Positions 26,272 through 34,964 of a stretch of DNA of 64,000 nucleotides are shown here, in pieces; within the stretch, counting starts at the first letter, position 1, and each line of letters opens with the position of its first letter. Under the pieces are notes generated by a model. The model did no database searches. It was not told the DNA's origin and saw only the letters and a program-made list of their open reading frames with translations. The DNA comes from Nocardia sp. NBC_01730 (lineage in GTDB: Bacteria > Actinomycetota > Actinomycetes > Mycobacteriales > Mycobacteriaceae): positions 7,440,001 to 7,504,000 of the forward strand of contig NZ_CP109162.1 in NCBI RefSeq assembly GCF_035920445.1. Direction: 5' to 3'. Position numbers and translations under genes: made by a program.

Positions 26272-27520
26272 AGTATTGGGGTGTGCAGCTTCGGTACAAC
26301 TTCCGCTTGAATCCCTCTGTGGGACAACAGCGGTCGTTGGCGAAGGCATTCGGATGTGCCCGTGTGGTGTACAACGATGCACTGCACGCCCGGCGGGAAG
26401 CTTTCGGGACCGGGCGGCGAATCAGCGACGGCGATTTGTCGAAGCGGCTCACCGAGTCGAAGCGAACTCCGGAGCGGGAATGGCTCCGGGAAGTGTCGTC
26501 CGTGGTTCTTCAACAGGCTCTTGCCGACCTGAATACCGCGTACCGGAACTTCTTCGCCTCGGTGAGCGGCAAGCGGAAGGGCGCGAAGGTTGCGCCCCCG
26601 AAGTTCCGGTCCCGCAAGGACAATCGGCAGGCGATCAGGTTCACGAAGAACTCACGGTTTGCGGTGACATCGGGCCGGAAGCTGAGGTTGCCGAAGATCG
26701 GAGATGTTCGCGTCCGCTGGTCGCGGGAGTTGCCGACGGACCCGTCGAGCGTGACGGTGATCAAGGATACGTCGGGCAGGTATTTCGCGTCGTTCGTGGT
26801 CGAGGTAGAGACCGTGGCGCTGCCGCAGTCGGATTCCGAGGTCGGTATCGATCTGGGGTTGACCTCGTTCGCGGTGTTGTCGAACGGGACGATGATCGAC
26901 AATCCGAGGTTCCTTCGCCGCGCGGAACGCAAGCTCCGCGAGGCGCAACAGTCGTTGTCGCGCAAGCAGAAAGGCTCGGCGAACCGGGGTAAGGCACGGC
27001 TGCGGGTCGCCAAGGCACACGCCAAAGTGTCCGATACGCGCAGGGATTGGATGCACAAGCAGTCCACGATGATCATCCGCGACAACCAAGCGGTGTACGT
27101 CGAGGACCTGTGCGTCAAGGGTCTTGCGCGTACCAGGTTGGCGAAGTCGGTTCACGATGCGGGCTGGGCGATGTTCACCCGCATGTTGGAGGAGAAGTCC
27201 GCGCGGTACGGCCGACACTATCGCAAGGTGGATCGCTGGTTCCCGTCCACGCAGCTGTGCTCGGTGTGCGGCACGCTGTCGGGCAAGAAACCCCTGCACG
27301 TCCGCGCATGGACCTGCACGTGCGGCACAACCCATGATCGGGATTCGAACGCCGCAAAGAACATTCTGGCCGCAGGACGTGCGGACAGCCCAACGCCTGT
27401 GGAGCTGGTGTCAGACTCGGTTTCGGCCGAGCGACCGGCGGTGAAGCAGGAACCCACCGGAAGCGCGGCTCAGCCCGCACAGACCGGAATCTCCCGCCTT
27501 CAGGCGGGAAAGGACGTCAA
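26272..27520 (+). mobile_element. IS200/IS605-family tnpB-only element (IS1341 type) inserted in GH13
   Basis: The left junction is set where the GH13 match stops, about 11 bp before the tnpB start. The right end is set after the hairpin TCCCGCCT-TC-AGGCGGGA (27492-27509) and GGACGTCAA, a right-end arrangement common in this family. No tnpA is present, so it cannot move unaided. The two flanks correspond to residue 154 and to the last 20 codons of GH13, so more than 1 kb of host gene is missing rather than simply split. Confidence 0.75.
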
Positions 27521-27560
27521 TCTCGCTCGCAGCCCCCGGCCGACACCTCGGTATGGCTGA
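26283..27560 (+). CDS. tnpB: TnpB RNA-guided nuclease
   Basis: 425-residue TnpB, ancestor type of Cas12. The RuvC residues are all present: D190 in VGIDLGLTSFAV, E274 in VYVEDLCVKGL and D354 in THDRDSNAAKN. The zinc ribbon has C326, C329, C345 and C347. The N-terminal WED-type segment begins LRYNFRLNPSVGQQRSLAKA. The protein is full length and probably active. The frame reads about 13 codons past the predicted element end into host DNA (ending RYG). Start GTG 26283, with GGGG directly upstream. It may be expressed from the LacI-controlled sugar promoter. Confidence 0.92.
   Translation: MQLRYNFRLNPSVGQQRSLAKAFGCARVVYNDALHARREAFGTGRRISDGDLSKRLTESKRTPEREWLREVSSVVLQQALADLNTAYRNFFASVSGKRKGAKVAPPKFRSRKDNRQAIRFTKNSRFAVTSGRKLRLPKIGDVRVRWSRELPTDPSSVTVIKDTSGRYFASFVVEVETVALPQSDSEVGIDLGLTSFAVLSNGTMIDNPRFLRRAERKLREAQQSLSRKQKGSANRGKARLRVAKAHAKVSDTRRDWMHKQSTMIIRDNQAVYVEDLCVKGLARTRLAKSVHDAGWAMFTRMLEEKSARYGRHYRKVDRWFPSTQLCSVCGTLSGKKPLHVRAWTCTCGTTHDRDSNAAKNILAAGRADSPTPVELVSDSVSAERPAVKQEPTGSAAQPAQTGISRLQAGKDVNLARSPRPTPRYG
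27380..27540 (+). ncRNA. Predicted omega RNA (3' end of tnpB plus guide)
   Basis: TnpB elements encode their guide RNA at the right end, overlapping the tnpB 3' coding region. Here the scaffold would end with the 27492-27509 hairpin and GACGTCAA, and the guide would be the host bases after 27520 (TCTCGCTCGCAGCCCCCGGC), which are GH13 sequence. The 5' limit is a guess from typical lengths. Confidence 0.5.
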
Positions 27561-27583
27561 CGGAACCGGAACACGACCGATGA
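27521..27583 (+). pseudogene. GH13 C-terminal fragment
   Basis: Twenty codons in one frame, SRSQPPADTSVWLTEPEHDR and a TGA, resembling the PPDTAVWL terminus of GH13 glucosidases. The TGA overlaps the ATG of the substrate-binding protein (ATGA), showing the original translational coupling of the operon. Confidence 0.65.
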
Positions 27584-28845
27584 GACATGGCGCGATCGCA
27601 CTGCTCGCCGCCGGAATCATGCTGGCCGCGACGTCCTGTGCGGACCAGGGAATCAGGGCTGCCGCGCAAGCAGAACACGACAACCTCGACGGACGCGGAC
27701 CCATCACCTATGTGCAGGGCAAGGACAACTCGAACGTCATCCGGCCCCTCATCGACGCATGGAACGCGACCCACCCCGGCGAGGAGGTGACGCTCGAAGA
27801 ACAATCCAACAAGCCCGACCAGCAGCACGAAGACCTGGTACAGCACTTCCAGTCCCGCGACACCGGGTACGACGTCGTCGTCGTCGACCTCGTCTGGACG
27901 GCCGAGTTCGCGGCCCGCGGATGGCTGCAGCCGCTCGAGGGCCAGATGGGAATCGACACCGCCGAGCTGCTCGAGCCCACCGTGACGAGCGCACGCTACG
28001 GCGACATCTTGTACGCGGCCCCGCAGGTCAGCGACGGCGCACTGCTCTACTACCGCACCGATCTCGTGGACCACCCGCCCGCCACCTGGGATGAGCTGAT
28101 CGCGCGGTGTAGTACCGCGCGGTCCGCCGGAATCGGGTGTTACGCCGGTCAGTACGCCAAGTACGAGGGTCTCACCGTGAACGCGGCCGAAGCCATCACC
28201 ACGGCGGGCGGCTCGATCATCGGTGCGGACGGGCTGACACCGACCATCGACAGCCCCGAGGCCAAGGCCGGACTACAGTCGCTCGTCGACGCCTACCGGA
28301 ACGGCGACATCCCGCGCGAGGCGGTCACGTTCCAGGAGGAGCAGGCCCGCCAGGCCTTCCAGAGCGGCAACCTGATGTTCATGCGTAATTGGCCTTACGC
28401 GTACAGCCTGATGAACGGGCAGGGTAGCTCCGCGGTGGCAGGCAAGTTCGCCGTCGCCCCGCTGCCCGGAAAGACCGGGACCGGCAGCTCCAGCCTCGGC
28501 GGCCACAACGTCGCGATCAACGTGTACTCCGGGCACAAGGCCACTGCCCATGACTTCCTGACTTTCATGATGAACAAGAAGACCCAGGAATTCTTTCTGT
28601 CGCAGGGCTCCCTCGCACCGGTACACGCCGACGTCTACGACGACCAGGAGCTGATTGCGCAGCACCCGTATCTCCCCACGTTGAAGACGTCGATCGAGAA
28701 CGCGGTCCCACGTCCGATCACCCCCTTCTACCCTGCGGTGACGCGGGCGGTTCAGAACAACGCCTATGCCGCGATCAGGGGTGAGAAGACAGTGGACCAA
28801 GCCGTCGCCGACATTCGATCCGCCATCGCGGCGGCCGGGTCCTAG
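27580..28845 (+). CDS. ABC transporter sugar-binding lipoprotein
   Basis: 421-residue extracellular solute-binding protein of family 1 (maltose/trehalose type). The N-terminus is a lipoprotein signal ending in the lipobox LAATSC (MRHGAIALLAAGIMLAATSC). The mature protein has ITYVQGKDNSNVIRPLIDAW and YDVVVVDLVWTAEFAARGWL typical of the LpqY/MalE group, and a ligand-side PATWDEL segment. ATG 27580 is chosen over ATG 27553 because it gives the signal peptide start and overlaps the old GH13 stop. Likely ligand: an alpha-glucoside such as trehalose or maltose, inferred from the GH13 partner. Confidence 0.92.
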   Translation: MRHGAIALLAAGIMLAATSCADQGIRAAAQAEHDNLDGRGPITYVQGKDNSNVIRPLIDAWNATHPGEEVTLEEQSNKPDQQHEDLVQHFQSRDTGYDVVVVDLVWTAEFAARGWLQPLEGQMGIDTAELLEPTVTSARYGDILYAAPQVSDGALLYYRTDLVDHPPATWDELIARCSTARSAGIGCYAGQYAKYEGLTVNAAEAITTAGGSIIGADGLTPTIDSPEAKAGLQSLVDAYRNGDIPREAVTFQEEQARQAFQSGNLMFMRNWPYAYSLMNGQGSSAVAGKFAVAPLPGKTGTGSSSLGGHNVAINVYSGHKATAHDFLTFMMNKKTQEFFLSQGSLAPVHADVYDDQELIAQHPYLPTLKTSIENAVPRPITPFYPAVTRAVQNNAYAAIRGEKTVDQAVADIRSAIAAAGS

Positions 28846-28857
28846 AGGAGATGTGTG

Positions 28858-29895
28858 ATGAGCCTGCAAGATCTGCCCGTTGAGAGACCGGCCGAGACCG
28901 TGCTCCACCCGGATGATCTTCCGACCGGCGAACCGCCATCGGCACAACGCAAGGGGTGGAGCAAGGCGGCGATTCTGCTGATTCTGCCGACGATGATCCT
29001 GCTCGGCGTCGTCATTCTCTACCCGGTGGTCAGCGCCATGGTGCTGTCGCTGTTCAAGGACCCGACGATCGACCCGGTCACCGGCAAGTTCGTCGACCAG
29101 GGCTTCGCCGGCCTGTCCAACTACAGCCACTGGCTGCTGCAGCGGTGCACCGACTCCACCGGCGCCGCGGTCTCGTGCCCCAGCGGCACCCTCGGCTCCC
29201 TGTTCTGGCAGTCGATGTGGGTCACCGTGTTCTTCACCGTCGTCACCGTCGCCATCGAGGTCGCGCTGGGACTGTGGTTCGCCACGATCATGAATCGCGC
29301 GTTCCGCGGCCGGGCGCTGCTGCGCACCAGCATCCTCGTGGCCTGGGCGATCCCGACGGCCGTGACCGCGAAGCTGTGGTACTTCGTCTTCGCCTATGAC
29401 GGCATCGCCAACAGGATCCTCGGCACCGAGATCCTGTGGACCGGCGACACGTGGCCCGCACGGTTCGCCGTCGTCGTCGCCGACGCCTGGAAGACCACCC
29501 CGTTCGTGGCCCTCCTCATCCTGGCCGGACTGCAGACGGTCCCCGCCGAGGTATATGAGGCCGCGCGGGTGGACGGTGCGAGTGCCTGGCAGCGGTTCCG
29601 GCTGATCACACTTCCACTGATCAAACCGGCGATCTTCGTCGCGGTCCTCTTCCGTGTGCTCGACGTGCTGCGGATCTACGACCTGCCGGCCATCCTCACC
29701 GGCGGTGGCGGCGGCGACGGCACCGCGACAACGACGCTCTCGATCCTCGTCATCGACCAGATGCGGCAGGGGTTCAACAGCGCCTCCGCCTTGTCGACGA
29801 TCACGTTCCTGTTCATCTTCGCCGTCGCCTACGCGCTCGTGAAGGTGATGGGCGTCAACGTGGTCGAGACCCAAGAGCAGCAGCGAAAGGCCTGA
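28858..29895 (+). CDS. ABC transporter permease (SugA/MalF type)
   Basis: 345 residues, six transmembrane helices. The N-terminus is cytoplasmic and the first helix is AAILLILPTMILLGVVILYP. The EAA loop reads VYEAARVDGASAWQRFRLIT, which docks the ATPase. GAGGAG lies 8 bases before ATG 28858. It follows the binding protein by 12 bp and is followed by the second permease after 4 bp. Confidence 0.92.
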   Translation: MSLQDLPVERPAETVLHPDDLPTGEPPSAQRKGWSKAAILLILPTMILLGVVILYPVVSAMVLSLFKDPTIDPVTGKFVDQGFAGLSNYSHWLLQRCTDSTGAAVSCPSGTLGSLFWQSMWVTVFFTVVTVAIEVALGLWFATIMNRAFRGRALLRTSILVAWAIPTAVTAKLWYFVFAYDGIANRILGTEILWTGDTWPARFAVVVADAWKTTPFVALLILAGLQTVPAEVYEAARVDGASAWQRFRLITLPLIKPAIFVAVLFRVLDVLRIYDLPAILTGGGGGDGTATTTLSILVIDQMRQGFNSASALSTITFLFIFAVAYALVKVMGVNVVETQEQQRKA

Positions 29896-29899
29896 CGTC

Positions 29900-30784
29900 A
29901 TGTCCACAGCAGTCGTCACCCGAGGCGGGCTTTCGCCGGTGCGGCGCCGCCTCGGCACGCGATTCGCGTCGGCCCATACCTACCTCGGGCTCGCCGTGAT
30001 CGTCGCCTGGGGCCTTGGCCCGGTCTACTGGATGGTGGTCACCGCCTTCCGGCACTCCGACTACACATTCGACACCACCCCATGGCCCACCCACGTCACC
30101 TTGGAGAACTTCGCGAGCGTGTTCTCCACCGACACCGGTAACCACTTCGCCCAGGCGCTGATCAACAGCACCATCATCGGCGCAGTCACCACCGGGATCG
30201 GTCTCGTGTTCGGGATCTTCACCGCTTACGCACTTGCCCGGTTGAACTTCCGCGGCAAGCACCTCGTCCTCGGCATTGTGCTCGCGGCGTCGATGTTCCC
30301 CGGCGTCGCGCTCTTGACGCCATTGTTCCAGCTGTTCACCACGATCGGGTGGTTCGGCACGTACCAGGCGCTGGTAGTCCCGGACATCTCCTTCGTGCTG
30401 CCCCTCACCGTCTACACGCTCACGGCGTTCTTCAAGGAACTGCCGTGGGAGCTCGAGGAATCGGCCCGGATCGACGGAGCCACCCGGGCACAGGCCTTCC
30501 GGATGGTGTTGCTGCCCCTGGCCGCGCCGGGTGTGTTCACGACGGCGATCCTGGCGTTCATCGCGTCCTGGAACGAGTACCTGATCTCCAGTCAGCTGTC
30601 GAACGACGTGACTCAACCGGTCACCGTGGCGATCGCCCAGTTCGCGGGTAGCAAACCACATGAGGAGCCGTTCACCTCCGTGATGGCCGCGGGCACCGTC
30701 GTCACCATCCCGCTCGTGATCATCGTTGTCCTCCTCCAGCGCCGCATCGTCTCCGGCCTCACGGCCGGCGGGGTGAAGGGCTGA
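29900..30784 (+). CDS. ABC transporter permease (SugB/MalG type)
   Basis: 294 residues, six transmembrane helices. Typical start YLGLAVIVAWGLGPVYWMVV and EAA loop LEESARIDGATRAQAFRMVL. It pairs with the upstream permease to form the membrane channel of the sugar importer. No ATPase gene (SugC/MsmK type) follows; a shared ATPase encoded elsewhere is likely, as in Streptomyces. The operon ends here. Confidence 0.92.
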   Translation: MSTAVVTRGGLSPVRRRLGTRFASAHTYLGLAVIVAWGLGPVYWMVVTAFRHSDYTFDTTPWPTHVTLENFASVFSTDTGNHFAQALINSTIIGAVTTGIGLVFGIFTAYALARLNFRGKHLVLGIVLAASMFPGVALLTPLFQLFTTIGWFGTYQALVVPDISFVLPLTVYTLTAFFKELPWELEESARIDGATRAQAFRMVLLPLAAPGVFTTAILAFIASWNEYLISSQLSNDVTQPVTVAIAQFAGSKPHEEPFTSVMAAGTVVTIPLVIIVVLLQRRIVSGLTAGGVKG

Positions 30785-30867
30785 TGATTCACGTCATGCC
30801 GTGGCCGCGCGCCTCCGAGGTGGCCGATCCGCCGTCCGACGGATTCGTCCGGTGTTACCGTCGCCGC

Positions 30868-31263
30868 ATGCCGAACATGCGCGATATTCAGCATCGGGTG
30901 GTGACGGCGTTCCAGCGCCGGGTCGGCAACCCGATCCTTCGCAGGCTGCCCGGGCAGCCCCTCCTGGAAACCACCGGCCGGGTCAGTGGGCAGCCGCGCG
31001 TAACCCCGATCGGCGGCCGCGAGATCGGACGGGAGTTCTGGCTCGTCTCCGAGTTCGGGGAGCGCTCGCAGTACGTCCGGAACATCAAGGTGGACAACCG
31101 GGTTCGGCTTCGCCTACACGGACGCTGGCGCACCGGCACCGCGCACCTGCTGCCCGGCGACGACCCGCGCGCCCGGCTCGCCGCCCTGCCGCGCGCCAAT
31201 AGCGCGGCCGTCCGGCTCGTCGGCACCGACCTGCTCACCGTGCGGATTGATCTGGACGACTGA
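30868..31263 (+). CDS. Nitroreductase/deazaflavin-dependent oxidoreductase family protein (DUF385-like)
   Basis: About 131 residues of the split-barrel, F420- or FMN-binding family related to mycobacterial Ddn. Family pattern: PLLETTGRVSGQPRVTPIGG, FWLVSEFGERSQYVRNIKVD and VRLRLHGRWRTGTAHLLPGD. Likely an F420H2-dependent reductase; substrate unknown. ATG 30868 is chosen by N-terminal match; a start at 30784 is also open. Confidence 0.85.
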   Translation: MPNMRDIQHRVVTAFQRRVGNPILRRLPGQPLLETTGRVSGQPRVTPIGGREIGREFWLVSEFGERSQYVRNIKVDNRVRLRLHGRWRTGTAHLLPGDDPRARLAALPRANSAAVRLVGTDLLTVRIDLDD

Positions 31264-31325
31264 ACCGGCAGTCGGGGGAGTAGCGGTTGTTCAGCTGTCC
31301 GATATGCGAGTAATTTGCTGGGACG

Positions 31326-32435
31326 ATGGTGGGTATGATCCGTGTTTCGATCGCCCGCTGGACCGTTCTCGTTCCTGTCCTCGCTCTCCTCGCCCTCGCA
31401 GCCACTTGGGGGCGCAGTCTGCCGGGCATCGCGGTAACAGTCGTGGTGATCGCGTTGATCGGCGTGGTGCTCTCGGCGGTGCACCACGCCGAGGCGGTCG
31501 CGCATCGCGTCGATGAACCATTCGGATCGCTGGTGCTCGCGATCGCGGTGACCGTGATCGAGGTCGCGCTCATTCTCACGCTGATGAGCTCGGGCGGCGA
31601 CAAGACCTCCACGCTGGCCCGCGACACGGTCTTCGCGGCGGTCATGATCACCTGCAACGGAATCTTCGGCCTCGCGCTGCTCATCGGTGCTTTGCGCAGG
31701 CGGATCGCCGTGTTCAACGCCGAGGGCACCGGCGCGGCGCTGGCCACGGTCGCGACGCTTGCCACGCTCAGCCTGGTGCTGCCGACTTTCACCACCAGTA
31801 AGCCGGGTCCGGAATTCTCCACCGCGCAGTTGGCCTTCGCCGCGGTGGCGTCGCTCGCGCTGTACGGACTGTTCGTGCTGGTGCAGACCGTGCGCCACCG
31901 GGACGATTTCCTGCCCGTCGAAAGCGGCATCGTCATCACCGCCGACGACGAGCACGACCAGCACGTCGAGCGACCCAGCGTGCGGGCTGCCCTCCGCAGC
32001 CTCGCGTTGCTGCTCGTCTCGCTGGTCTGCGTTGTCGGTCTGGCCAAGGTGGTGTCACCGGCCGTCGAGTCGGCCGTGGAGTCGGCGGGTCTGCCGCAGT
32101 CGGCGGTCGGTGTGGTGATCGCGCTGCTGGTGCTGCTGCCCGAAACACTCGCCGCGGTCAGGGCCGCCCGCCGCGACCGAGTGCAGATCGGCCTCAACCT
32201 CGCGCTGGGGTCGGCCATGGCGAGTATCGGCCTGACCATTCCGGCGATCGCTGTGGCAAGCATCTGGCTGGACGGTCCACTGGTGCTCGGGCTCGGCGCG
32301 ACTCAGATGGTTCTGCTCGCCCTGACCGTCGTGGTGGGCGGGCTCACGGTTCTGCCAGGGCGGGCCACCCTCCTGCAAGGCGGCGTCCATCTGGCTCTGT
32401 TCTCGGCTTTTGTCTTCCTCGCGGCCAGTCCCTAG
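31326..32435 (+). CDS. Calcium/proton antiporter of the CaCA/ChaA type
   Basis: 369 residues with about 11 transmembrane helices. The two alpha-repeats are visible: FGSLVLAIAVTVIEVALILT in the first half and LLVLLPETLAAVRAARRDRV followed by IGLNLALGSAMASIGLTIP in the second, with the conserved acidic residues E in each. A short acidic/His loop (DDEHDQHVE) separates the halves. Expected to export Ca2+ or Na+ in exchange for protons. Confidence 0.9.
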   Translation: MVGMIRVSIARWTVLVPVLALLALAATWGRSLPGIAVTVVVIALIGVVLSAVHHAEAVAHRVDEPFGSLVLAIAVTVIEVALILTLMSSGGDKTSTLARDTVFAAVMITCNGIFGLALLIGALRRRIAVFNAEGTGAALATVATLATLSLVLPTFTTSKPGPEFSTAQLAFAAVASLALYGLFVLVQTVRHRDDFLPVESGIVITADDEHDQHVERPSVRAALRSLALLLVSLVCVVGLAKVVSPAVESAVESAGLPQSAVGVVIALLVLLPETLAAVRAARRDRVQIGLNLALGSAMASIGLTIPAIAVASIWLDGPLVLGLGATQMVLLALTVVVGGLTVLPGRATLLQGGVHLALFSAFVFLAASP

Positions 32436-32635
32436 CTCCGCTTCTTTGCGTCGCCGACGGTGCGATCAACGTGCCGAAAGCATTTCAGTTAATTCTGGGT
32501 GACTTTTTAAATGCTTGCTGAGCTGGTAAGACGCTTCTATTGAAAGCCGATCTGTCAATCGGCAAACTTCGGTAGCCTACTGTACAGGCGTGCTGTTCGT
32601 GACGGTAGTTCCCACTCGGCAGCGAAGGCGAATCG

Positions 32636-33124
32636 ATGGTCACATCCGGCAGCGGTCGCGGATCCGACGATGACGATCGTGGCGGCGATAGTTCACGCAT
32701 CCTCCCCAACGCGGCGTTGATCACCGCTCTCCTCGCACTCGTGGTCGGGATCGTCGTCCTGCTGCAGCCGGTCGGCGACTCGGCCGACGGCAAGCCGCCG
32801 CACTCGACAGTCGCCACGGTGACGCGGGCGCGCGACTGGCCGCACGCCAAGTCCCTCCAGGCGCCGACGCCGCCCGAGCTGGTGCCCCTGCGACCCGCGC
32901 GCGAGGTCGGTGGCGATTGTTCGGCGGGCGGCGTCTCCGCGTACTGGGACATGCGTGACGGGCAGTGGACGTGCGTGCCGCGAAACGAACATCTGATCGG
33001 TGACGACTGCTCGCACAGCGGTGTCATCGCGCACTGGGACCTGACGCCGGACCGACAGTGGGTCTGTGTTCCACAGGAGCGGGGTGGCCCCGAGCCGCCG
33101 CCTACGACGCCTGGCGGCTTCTGA
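32636..33124 (+). CDS. Membrane-anchored protein with two Cys-Trp repeats
   Basis: 162 residues, family not recognised. A cytosolic acidic N-terminus is followed by one transmembrane helix (LITALLALVVGIVVLLQPVG, residues 29-48). The outer part contains a tandem duplication: GGDCSAGGVSAYWDMRDGQW then TCVP, and GDDCSHSGVIAHWDLTPDRQ then WVCVP. Each unit has a Cys pair that could form a disulfide. The C-terminus is Pro-rich. The start has AAGG upstream. Confidence 0.75.
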   Translation: MVTSGSGRGSDDDDRGGDSSRILPNAALITALLALVVGIVVLLQPVGDSADGKPPHSTVATVTRARDWPHAKSLQAPTPPELVPLRPAREVGGDCSAGGVSAYWDMRDGQWTCVPRNEHLIGDDCSHSGVIAHWDLTPDRQWVCVPQERGGPEPPPTTPGGF

Positions 33125-33252
33125 GCGCGAAAACCCTACGGGCGCGGGGGTCTCGGCGCTGCCGTCGCATGTTACGAAGCTCCTCGAGATCTGCCGACAT
33201 CTCCGCGCAGGAATGCGGCCGACGTGTCTGGTTGGTCGATACCGTGAGACAC

Positions 33253-34254
33253 ATGCGCTACGCCCAGGGTCGACCACGCATTCGCGAATGGGACGCCGTC
33301 CGTGGTTTCGCGCTGTGCGGGATCTTGCCGGTCGATATCTGGCAGATCACCGATATGGCTGCTACGACAGGACCGGGCGAGATGGTTCCGGTCCGGCATG
33401 TGCTGTCGGTGTCGTTCGAAGGACGGTTCTTTCCGATCTTCTCGTTCCTATTCGGGTTGAGCTTCGCCCTGTTCCTGGACGACGCGGCCGAGCAGACCGA
33501 CCGACCGCGACTTGTCCTGGTCCGCCGCCTGCTCGCGCTCGGGGCCATCGGTCTGGTCCACCACCAGTTCCAACCGGGGGAGGCGCTGCTGCCGTACGCG
33601 ATCGTCGGGTTGGTGATTTTGCTGCCCGCGTTTGCGCTGCCGAACTGGGTGGTGCTGAGCGTGGGCACGGCAGTCACCCTCGCCGTGGCGCTGACCCTCG
33701 GCGGCGGGCTGGCCATGGTGCCAGGGCTGTTCCTGCTCGGCCTGGCCACCGCCCGCTACGGGATCGCCGACACCCTGGACGAGCGCGGCTGGCAGATCGG
33801 AGCGGTCTTCGCCCTCGCGCTGCCCGCCGCCGTCCTGGCGGACCGGTGGGAGTACCGCACGCCCTACCTCGAGCTGTGGTCCACCCCCGCCTCGCCGGTT
33901 GCAGGCCTGTTCGGCGCGCTCGCCTACCTCACCGGCCTGTTGCTGTTGATGCGTATCGAGCCGGGGCAGGTGCTGTCGGAAGTGCTCGAGCCGCTCGGGC
34001 GCATGGCATTGACCAATTATGTCTGCGCCACCGCGGTGATCCTGCTCGCGGATCCGTGGCTGGGACTGTCCGGCTCCGACAACTACGCGGCGCTGCTGGG
34101 CTCGGCGGTCGCGATCATCGCGGCGCAAGCGATCGTCAGCGCTGTGTGGTTGCGGTTCTTCCGTTACGGGCCGCTCGAATGGGTGTGGCGCTGTGTCACC
34201 TGGTGGGAGTGGGTGCCTGCCCGGCCTGTTCGGGTCCCGAGCCGCCGCTACTGA
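33253..34254 (+). CDS. DUF418 family membrane protein
   Basis: About 333 residues with eight or more transmembrane helices. The N-terminus RIREWDAVRGFALCGILPVD and the SFEGRFFPIFSFLFGLSFAL segment are DUF418/YeiB-like hallmarks. The C-terminal part contains PLGRMALTNYVCATAVILLA, the paired signature of the family. The function is unproven; related proteins resemble acyltransferase-3-like membrane proteins. ATG 33253 is chosen from the family N-terminus. Confidence 0.88.
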   Translation: MRYAQGRPRIREWDAVRGFALCGILPVDIWQITDMAATTGPGEMVPVRHVLSVSFEGRFFPIFSFLFGLSFALFLDDAAEQTDRPRLVLVRRLLALGAIGLVHHQFQPGEALLPYAIVGLVILLPAFALPNWVVLSVGTAVTLAVALTLGGGLAMVPGLFLLGLATARYGIADTLDERGWQIGAVFALALPAAVLADRWEYRTPYLELWSTPASPVAGLFGALAYLTGLLLLMRIEPGQVLSEVLEPLGRMALTNYVCATAVILLADPWLGLSGSDNYAALLGSAVAIIAAQAIVSAVWLRFFRYGPLEWVWRCVTWWEWVPARPVRVPSRRY

Positions 34255-34420
34255 GATCACGGGGGAGCGAGGTCACCGGTCGACTCCGGTGCGGCTGATA
34301 CCGCGGGAACAAGCGGTGCGGTGTCGAACCGCCGCGCGTGTTCGGTGGTGTCGGTGATGATCGCGAGCTGGTCGCCAGGGTATCGCGGGCTCGTGGGGGC
34401 GACGCCGACGGCAGCAGCGT

Positions 34421-34519
34421 CGAATTCGCCCAGCCGAGCAGGCGTTCGCGAGTCGGTCCTTCGAGGCCGAGCAGTCCGGCTCGCACGTCGCGGTACCTGG
34501 TCACCAACCAGGCCGGGGG
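34421..34519 (-). pseudogene. Possible cytochrome P450 N-terminal relic
   Basis: On the minus strand a short frame reads AWLVTRYRDVRAGLLGLEG, the motif that in P450s precedes the first substrate contacts, then ERLLGWANS. The frame then breaks. The surrounding 34255-34658 interval has no intact gene. The match is short and the call tentative. Confidence 0.3.
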
Positions 34520-34658
34520 ACCGGTCCATCACCGGGTCATCATCGCGCATGTGGCGGCGAACGCACGTCGGTGATGCGGACTGTTCATCCGCGTTACGTG
34601 GTGGCGCTGATTTCCGCACGCGCTGCCTCGATGGCGGCAGCGCCTGTCGCCGCTTCGG

Positions 34659-34850
34659 TCAGGAGGCGGCGACGCCGGTCTGGCGGATCGCGTCGAGGAC
34701 CTCGCCGTAGGTGAGAGTGGAATTCACTATGGCACGCTCCGAGGGCACATCGATGTCGACCGAGTCGATGCCGTTGACGCCGCGCAGGTTCGCTTCGATC
34801 GCCGAGGCGGACTCGCGGGTGACGTTGGGCAGAGTAATGGTGTACGTCAT
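34659..34850 (-). CDS. HMA-like small protein without CxxC
   Basis: 63 residues with the beta-alpha-beta-beta-alpha-beta pattern of heavy-metal-associated domains: MTYTITLPNVTRESASAIEA, GVNGIDSVDIDVPSERAIVN and YGEVLDAIRQTGVAA. The metal-binding CxxC normally found after the first strand is absent (NVTRESAS in its place). It may therefore bind no metal or use other ligands. GGAAAG precedes ATG 34850. Divergent from the small-protein cluster at 34965. Confidence 0.75.
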   Translation of the reverse strand: MTYTITLPNVTRESASAIEANLRGVNGIDSVDIDVPSERAIVNSTLTYGEVLDAIRQTGVAAS

Positions 34851-34964
34851 GCTTTCCGCATAGACCGATTCGCCCGGCTCAAACTTTTCGATGTGCCGGG
34901 TTTGACTCTTCTGCCGCCGGGAATAGCGGAGTTGTAATACAAAATCGACGTAATAGGGATTGTC

